Source of the DNA: Bacillota bacterium
GTDB lineage: Bacteria; Bacillota; Clostridia; Acetivibrionales; DSM-1351
Assembly (NCBI GenBank): GCA_023412635.1
Contig: JAEYNI010000128.1
Location: 1 to 6,913, forward strand
Direction: 5' to 3'
DNA: 6,913 nucleotides
Both the position numbers and the translations under genes were made by a program. Of the stretch, positions 4,704-6,913 are shown piece by piece (positions within the stretch are counted from its first letter, which is position 1; each line of letters opens with the position of its first letter). The notes under the pieces are model-generated. The model made no database searches and was not told where the DNA came from. It worked only from the letters and a program-made list of their open reading frames with translations.

Positions 4704-6512
4704 TTAAATATAATAGTCCAGTATGATTTCCTGCTGTTTGAGCAGATCACATATGGAATCCACCGTATTTTCAAGTGAACCGTTAATGCTAATATTGCTG
4801 TCGGGCTTAAAGCTGTTAAAAGGCGACTCACCTGCGTTGACAATTATTATTTCACTTGGCTGGTTCAATAATTTCAGTTTCTCTGCTTCATAATCATCCA
4901 GATTGAATACAGAAGTAATAAAAATCTGTCCCGCATCGGTGAATATTCTTGCCAGTTCACCAATCTGCCTGATCTGATTGTCCCTTGCCTGAAAATCAGG
5001 AGAAGCTTCTGCTGCAAGTCCGTTCAGCAAGCTGGACACCCCCAGATAGTAAGCCTTGTAGTTCATTGTAAAGAGTCTGCTCTCCAGATTTTTTCCTATG
5101 TCTTGTATTGCTTTTTCGTTTTCTTCACTTCCCGTTGTTATAACTATAAACTTTGACTTGTGTCCATATACCTCTTCTCTTTGGGCAGCAGCAATTAGTC
5201 CTTTTTCCCAGAGATATTCCCTGTCTCTGATATGTTCCATAAGGCTGTTGTCACTGTCTGAGACACCCTCAAGAATTATTCCTCCGCCGGAAATTTCATA
5301 GTTATCAACTATAACAAATCTACCTGTCAGTTCTATGTCTGAGATGGCATCAAAAGCAATGGGTTTGGCCGTTTCCAGGATACATTCGGCAACATCGTGT
5401 CTCTCAACCTGATCCTTGAAGGTATCTATATTAAGCTCGGCTGCATCAATGATGTTTAAAATTTCTACCAGCTTTACAGCTATTCTCATGGTGCCTATCT
5501 TTAACTTATAATTTTTATTTTTAATTAAGGGTACATGTCCAACCCAGAATATATTTACTCTGAAACGCGAACTCAAGACAGGCTGAGTTTCGTCAACCTT
5601 GACCATCAGCTCTCCGGGTTTTATGTATATCTGGGTTGTTAAAGTAAAGCCCACTGCCTGGTCAGCATATGCAGTATCGGCAGGTACGGTATTAAAGCCT
5701 TCCACACTGTTTATGACACTTTTCTTTTTAGAAGGCAGAAAGACAACCTCATCACCGGCTTTGACAGTTCCGCTCAGCACAGTACCTGCAACAATTCTTC
5801 TGTCATCATTCTCCTCGGTAAACTTGTATATGTCCTGTACAGGCATACGAAAGGGCAGCTGCCGATTCTCCTTTTTATTTGCAAAGCCGTCCAGCTGTTC
5901 CAGAACAGTTGGCCCCTCATACCATAGAGTATTTTCAAACTTTCCTGCTACATTGTCTCCGTTAAAGGCACTTATTGGTATAAAGTTAAGAGGCTTGATA
6001 TTAATTTTATTGAGAAACTCTGTGAATTCCGATTTTATAGATTTAAAAACTTCATTATCAAAACCCACAAGATCCATTTTATTTACAAGAACAACCACCT
6101 GCTTTATTCCCAGCATTGACACTATGTGTCCGTGACGCTTGGAGTTTTCTTTTATTCCCTCCTTGGCATCAATTACAAGAAGTGCGGCTTCAGCTCTTGA
6201 GGCACCAGTTACCATGTTTTTCAAGAACTCTATGTGCCCAGGCGCATCGATAATGATATAATCTCGCTTCCCGGTCTTAAAGAAGCACCTCGCTGTGTCA
6301 ATGGTAATGCCCTGCGCCTGTTCATCCTTGAGAGCGTCCAGTAGGAATGCATATTCAAAGGGTCTTGAGTTCTTTCTGCAGTATTCCTTGACTGATTCAA
6401 GCTTTCCCTCGGGCAGTGAATCGGTATCAGCAAGAAGTCTTCCTATTACGGTACTTTTACCATGATCCACATGTCCTACGATTACTATGTTCATCTGTTC
6501 TCTGTTATCCAT
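4704..6512 (-). CDS. cysN: Sulfate adenylyltransferase GTPase subunit fused to a degenerate APS-kinase-like domain
   Basis: This 602-residue protein pairs with CysD to make APS from sulfate and ATP, driven by GTP hydrolysis. The GTPase domain shows G1 GHVDHGKST (13-21), switch I GITID (68-72), G3 DAPGH (89-93) and G4 NKMD (144-147); two EF-Tu-like beta-barrel domains follow to about residue 430. From about 440 the sequence follows APS kinase, as in CysNC fusions, but the P-loop is TTGSEENEK (459-467) where GLSGSGKST is expected, and the substrate segment DGDNVR reads GVSSLL (491-496). The scaffold helix survives (RDNQIRQIGELARIFTDAG, 510-528). Kinase activity is therefore improbable, and sulfate would be reduced at the APS level. 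The ATG abuts the cysD stop codon; GGAGG inside cysD serves as the ribosome binding site. Confidence 0.93.
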   Translation of the reverse strand: MDNREQMNIVIVGHVDHGKSTVIGRLLADTDSLPEGKLESVKEYCRKNSRPFEYAFLLDALKDEQAQGITIDTARCFFKTGKRDYIIIDAPGHIEFLKNMVTGASRAEAALLVIDAKEGIKENSKRHGHIVSMLGIKQVVVLVNKMDLVGFDNEVFKSIKSEFTEFLNKINIKPLNFIPISAFNGDNVAGKFENTLWYEGPTVLEQLDGFANKKENRQLPFRMPVQDIYKFTEENDDRRIVAGTVLSGTVKAGDEVVFLPSKKKSVINSVEGFNTVPADTAYADQAVGFTLTTQIYIKPGELMVKVDETQPVLSSRFRVNIFWVGHVPLIKNKNYKLKIGTMRIAVKLVEILNIIDAAELNIDTFKDQVERHDVAECILETAKPIAFDAISDIELTGRFVIVDNYEISGGGIILEGVSDSDNSLMEHIRDREYLWEKGLIAAAQREEVYGHKSKFIVITTGSEENEKAIQDIGKNLESRLFTMNYKAYYLGVSSLLNGLAAEASPDFQARDNQIRQIGELARIFTDAGQIFITSVFNLDDYEAEKLKLLNQPSEIIIVNAGESPFNSFKPDSNISINGSLENTVDSICDLLKQQEIILDYYI

Positions 6513-6913
6513 TTACATGTAACCTCCTCTGCGAAGTGTCTCAAGTCCTCCACCATCGTCCTTATCCTGGGCACGGCCAGATCTTTCAGCTATGTTTGAA
6601 AACTTTCCGCTCTTTAGTTCCTCAATGATTTCACTTACATTCTTCGATGTGGATTCCACCGGTGTTGTGCATGGATAGCAGCCCAGTGATCTGTATCGTT
6701 TCCCGTCCCCCTGATCAAAGTAAAGAGAGGTTATGGGTATATTTTCTCGCTCTATGTATTCCCATATGTTCAATTCAGTCCAATCCAACAGAGGATGAAT
6801 TCTTATATGTGTTCCCGGAGCAAAATCTGTTTTGAACTGATTCCAGAATTCAGGGGGCTGATCTCCAACATCCCAGTCATTTTCCTTGTCTCTTGGAGAA
6901 AAATACCTTTCCT
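6513..6913 (-). CDS. cysD: Sulfate adenylyltransferase small subunit, C-terminal 133 residues
   Basis: The 5' part of the gene lies beyond the right edge; what remains is an open frame across the edge starting ERYFSPRDK. It matches the C-terminal half of CysD, the PP-loop (PAPS-reductase-like) catalytic subunit of ATP sulfurylase. Recognisable segments include HIRIHPLLDWTELNIWEYI, ENIPITSLYF, RYRSLGCYPCTTPVES and the terminal ERSGRAQDKDDGGGLETLRRGGYM region (given here in part), which corresponds to the conserved SERQGR..D end of the family. The catalytic SGGKDS loop would be outside the window. The stop is directly followed by the cysN ATG, so the two subunits are translated together, as expected for a heterodimer. 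No frameshift or substitution of note in the visible part. Confidence 0.93.
   Translation of the reverse strand, partial: ERYFSPRDKENDWDVGDQPPEFWNQFKTDFAPGTHIRIHPLLDWTELNIWEYIERENIPITSLYFDQGDGKRYRSLGCYPCTTPVESTSKNVSEIIEELKSGKFSNIAERSGRAQDKDDGGGLETLRRGGYM

Noticed and set aside
6230..6433. Minus-strand frame of 67 codons inside cysN
   Set aside because: It is a different reading frame within the conserved GTPase domain, rich in Arg and Ser, with no independent support.

Overview
Every gene in this window lies on the minus strand, so the order of transcription is from right to left. The window is one sulfate-assimilation cluster of an anaerobic, low-GC Gram-positive bacterium. The AT-rich composition, strong GGAGG ribosome binding sites, and a ferredoxin-fused siroheme sulfite reductase all suggest Clostridia. 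A cellulolytic Ruminiclostridium-type organism is my best guess, but that rests on recollection and general appearance, not on a search.

Layout from right to left: the 3' part of cysD (ATP sulfurylase small subunit, entering from beyond the right edge); cysN (GTPase subunit fused to an APS-kinase-like domain whose catalytic motifs are gone); a small ThiS/HcyS/CysO-like sulfur carrier whose Gly-Gly-Gly is followed by a six-residue tail; a MoeB/ThiF/HcyF-like E1 activating enzyme; a JAMM metalloprotease of the Mec+/HcyD type; a small siroheme sulfite reductase with two ferredoxin clusters; a 291-base repeat-rich leader; tusA; metY (O-acetylhomoserine sulfhydrylase), overlapping tusA by four bases; a short gap holding three tandem 17-base repeats; and the start of a thioredoxin-reductase-like flavoprotein that runs off the left edge.

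The genes read as one pathway. CysDN makes APS from sulfate. APS must be reduced to sulfite by an enzyme outside the window, and the small sulfite reductase makes sulfide. The E1 adenylates the carrier after the JAMM protease has trimmed its tail. Sulfide converts the adenylate to a thiocarboxylate. MetY joins this to O-acetylhomoserine, and the JAMM protease then releases homocysteine. This matches the protein-thiocarboxylate methionine pathway known from Wolinella succinogenes (HcyS/HcyF/HcyD/MetY/Sir) and is related to the CysO/Mec+ system of Mycobacterium tuberculosis. The assignment here is by gene content and motifs.

The least explained parts are the inactive-looking kinase domain of CysN and the non-coding DNA around tusA and the flavoprotein gene. 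There, short repeats and inverted repeats sit against the ribosome binding sites, and in front of tusA a perfect 10-base complement could hide the Shine-Dalgarno sequence. I found no tRNA, rRNA, CRISPR array, insertion sequence or convincing terminator.
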